Notes under the pieces: model-generated
Databases searched by the model: none
What the model was told of the DNA's origin: nothing
What the model saw: the letters and a program-made list of their open reading frames with translations, nothing else
Position numbers and translations under genes: made by a program
From: an uncultured Clostridia bacterium
GTDB lineage: Bacteria; Bacillota; Clostridia; Christensenellales; Aristaeellaceae
Assembly (NCBI GenBank): GCA_934621485.1
Contig: CAKTUS010000013.1
Location: 1-44,397, forward strand
Length of the DNA: 44,397 bases
Direction: 5' to 3'
Shown: positions 42,969 to 44,397 of the stretch, piece after piece
How positions within the stretch are numbered: the stretch's first letter is position 1
Layout: every line of letters begins with the position of its first letter

Positions 42969-43859
42969 ATGAATTCTACCATCAAACCGCGCAAAAGCTT
43001 GTTTTTTGCCTATCTGACGCCTGGTGTCGTGCTCTACCTTCTGGTGGTGTTCGTCCCGGTATTCGGCGCGTTTTATTACAGCCTGTTCAACTGGTCCGGC
43101 GGTCCTAAAATGACCTTTATTGGCCTGAGCAACTATGGAACCCTGATTTCGGATAAAACCTTCTGGACTTCTTTTACCAACAACCTGAGCCTAACCCTGA
43201 TTTGCATTGTTGGGCAAATTGGGTTCGCCTTTATTCTGGCCCTGATGCTGAACTCCAAAATGGTGAAGTGGAAGAATTTTCACCGGGTGGTCAGCTACTA
43301 TCCTGTAACGCTTTCCGCTGTGGTTGTGGGCTTCATCTGGTCCATGATCTACGATTATAATTACGGCCTGCTGAATTACCTGCTGCGTGGAATTGGCCTA
43401 AGCGACTATGCGCAGCCCTGGCTGAGCAACCCCAAGATGGCTCTTTTGCTGGTTGCCATCCCGCTGATTTGGCAGTGTATCGGCTACTATCTGGTCATCA
43501 TTCTCTCCGGTCTGGCTTCCATCGATCCTTCCGTGCTGGAAATGGCTGAAATTGACGGGGTCAATGCCTTGCAAAAAGCCTGGTACATTACCTTGCCAAT
43601 GCTGAAAAACACCATGCTGGTATGCTTAACCCTGTGTATTTCCGGCAACATGAAAATCTTTGACCATATTTACGTGATGACGGGCGGCGGCCCCGGAAAT
43701 GCCACCACCGTTATGGCCTTATATACTTACAAGACCTCTTTCCTGCGTTATAAAATGGGCTACGGCAGCGCCCTCTCCATTGGTATCCTGGTGCTCAGTC
43801 TGCTGGTAACGCTTACTGTTCGCGGTATTTTTTCCAAGAAAGGCGGTGCTGACGCATGA
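42969..43859 (+). CDS. Sugar ABC transporter permease (MalF/UgpA type)
   Basis: A 296-residue integral membrane protein with six predicted helices. The 'EMAEIDGVNALQKAWYITLP' segment, near residue 193, is the EAA loop that contacts the ATPase. An N-terminal basic stretch precedes the first helix. Its stop overlaps the next permease's ATG by four bases, so the pair is translationally coupled. Confidence 0.95.
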   Translation: MNSTIKPRKSLFFAYLTPGVVLYLLVVFVPVFGAFYYSLFNWSGGPKMTFIGLSNYGTLISDKTFWTSFTNNLSLTLICIVGQIGFAFILALMLNSKMVKWKNFHRVVSYYPVTLSAVVVGFIWSMIYDYNYGLLNYLLRGIGLSDYAQPWLSNPKMALLLVAIPLIWQCIGYYLVIILSGLASIDPSVLEMAEIDGVNALQKAWYITLPMLKNTMLVCLTLCISGNMKIFDHIYVMTGGGPGNATTVMALYTYKTSFLRYKMGYGSALSIGILVLSLLVTLTVRGIFSKKGGADA

Positions 43860-44397
43860 CGGCTTTTGCAAACCATTCCGCCGCTCGCACCGATAGGCCG
43901 GCCCGTCCGGTTGGCAAACGTATATCCTCCTTTTTTCTGAATTTGTATGTTTTTCTTTCCTCGCTGCTGTGTCTCTACCCCATTTTCTGGCTCATCTATT
44001 CCGCTCTGAAAACCCAGAAGGAATTTGACATGAACAGCGTAGCCCTGCCCAAAGCGCCCACGCTGGACAACTTCATCCACGTGATTACCATTAGCGATAT
44101 GCCCCGTTACATGCTCAACTCGCTAATCGTTACGGTTCTGTCGCTGCTGGTGATTCTAACCATCAGTTTTGTAACGGGCTATTTTCTTTCCCGCTTCAAA
44201 TTTCGCGGTCACAATTTGCTGTACGGCATTTTTCTGGTGGGCATTTTGATTCCTGTTCACTCGTTGATGGTGCCCATGTATGTATTCTTTTCCCGGATGA
44301 AGCTGACGGATCATCTGCTGACGCTGGTGCTGCCGTATGCCGCGTTCCAGCTGCCCACCGGCATTTATTTGGTGGAAAGCTATGTACACAGTATTCC
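43856..44397 (+). CDS. Sugar ABC transporter permease (MalG/UgpE type), cut by the right edge
   Basis: ATG 43856 overlaps the previous stop (ATGA). 180 residues are present, with a basic N-terminus, a first helix (FFLNLYVFLSSLLCLYPIFW), the KTQKEFDMN segment typical of the second permease and three more hydrophobic stretches. The frame is open at the edge and the EAA loop lies beyond it. It is the partner of the upstream permease. Confidence 0.93.
   Translation, partial: MTAFANHSAARTDRPARPVGKRISSFFLNLYVFLSSLLCLYPIFWLIYSALKTQKEFDMNSVALPKAPTLDNFIHVITISDMPRYMLNSLIVTVLSLLVILTISFVTGYFLSRFKFRGHNLLYGIFLVGILIPVHSLMVPMYVFFSRMKLTDHLLTLVLPYAAFQLPTGIYLVESYVHSI

Overview
The window reads as chromosomal DNA of an anaerobic, gut-type Bacillota, most likely a Clostridia relative. 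This is inferred from strong Shine-Dalgarno sites, sigma-A promoters, a ferredoxin-type thioredoxin reductase candidate, YesM/YesN-type regulators and a bacterial microcompartment (BMC). No rRNA, tRNA or taxonomic marker is present, so the placement is loose. No insertion sequence, prophage or CRISPR array was seen.

Layout. (1) 1-5152, minus strand: the first codons of a gene cut by the left edge, two small secreted proteins, a thioredoxin-reductase-like flavoprotein whose NADPH motifs look lost, and a secreted Ig-like protein. (2) 5343-13145, plus: a 2600-residue cyclic beta-1,2-glucan synthase. (3) 13217-15868, minus: a stand-alone FakA/YloV C-terminal domain and a large coiled-coil protein of unknown function. 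(4) 16154-17458, plus: an exported SH3/peptidoglycan-binding protein. (5) 17742-33200, minus: a 20-gene BMC operon. (6) 33593-37392, plus: a divergent ribose-type ABC importer, followed by a Nim/PNPOx-like protein. (7) 38005-41261, minus: a two-component system, divergent from (8) 41569 to the right edge, plus: a second sugar ABC importer.

The BMC operon is the main finding. In transcription order it encodes a class II aldolase, a CoA-disulfide-reductase-like flavoprotein, a CoA-transferase-like pair, methylthioribose kinase (MtnK), methylthioribose-1-phosphate isomerase (MtnA), PduL, a PduP-like aldehyde dehydrogenase, PduS, PduT, two BMC-H proteins, a FucU mutarotase, DhaK, DhaL, a LacI regulator and four BMC-P vertex proteins. 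MtnK, MtnA and a class II aldolase form the known DHAP shunt for 5-deoxyribose or 5-methylthioribose, giving DHAP plus a two-carbon aldehyde. Here the aldolase carries a C-terminal encapsulation-peptide-like helix, and PduL and the dehydrogenase carry N-terminal ones. The inferred model is that the sugar is imported by the divergent transporter, phosphorylated and isomerised outside the shell, and cleaved inside. The aldehyde is then oxidised to acyl-CoA and acyl-phosphate. No alcohol dehydrogenase is encoded, so NADH is probably reoxidised by electrons leaving through PduS/PduT.

The divergent control region holds a perfect consensus promoter for the BMC operon, a second promoter nearer the gene, a strong promoter for the transporter and three inverted repeats that could be operators. 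Four hairpins in and after the operons carry G-U pairs that fit only the sense transcript.
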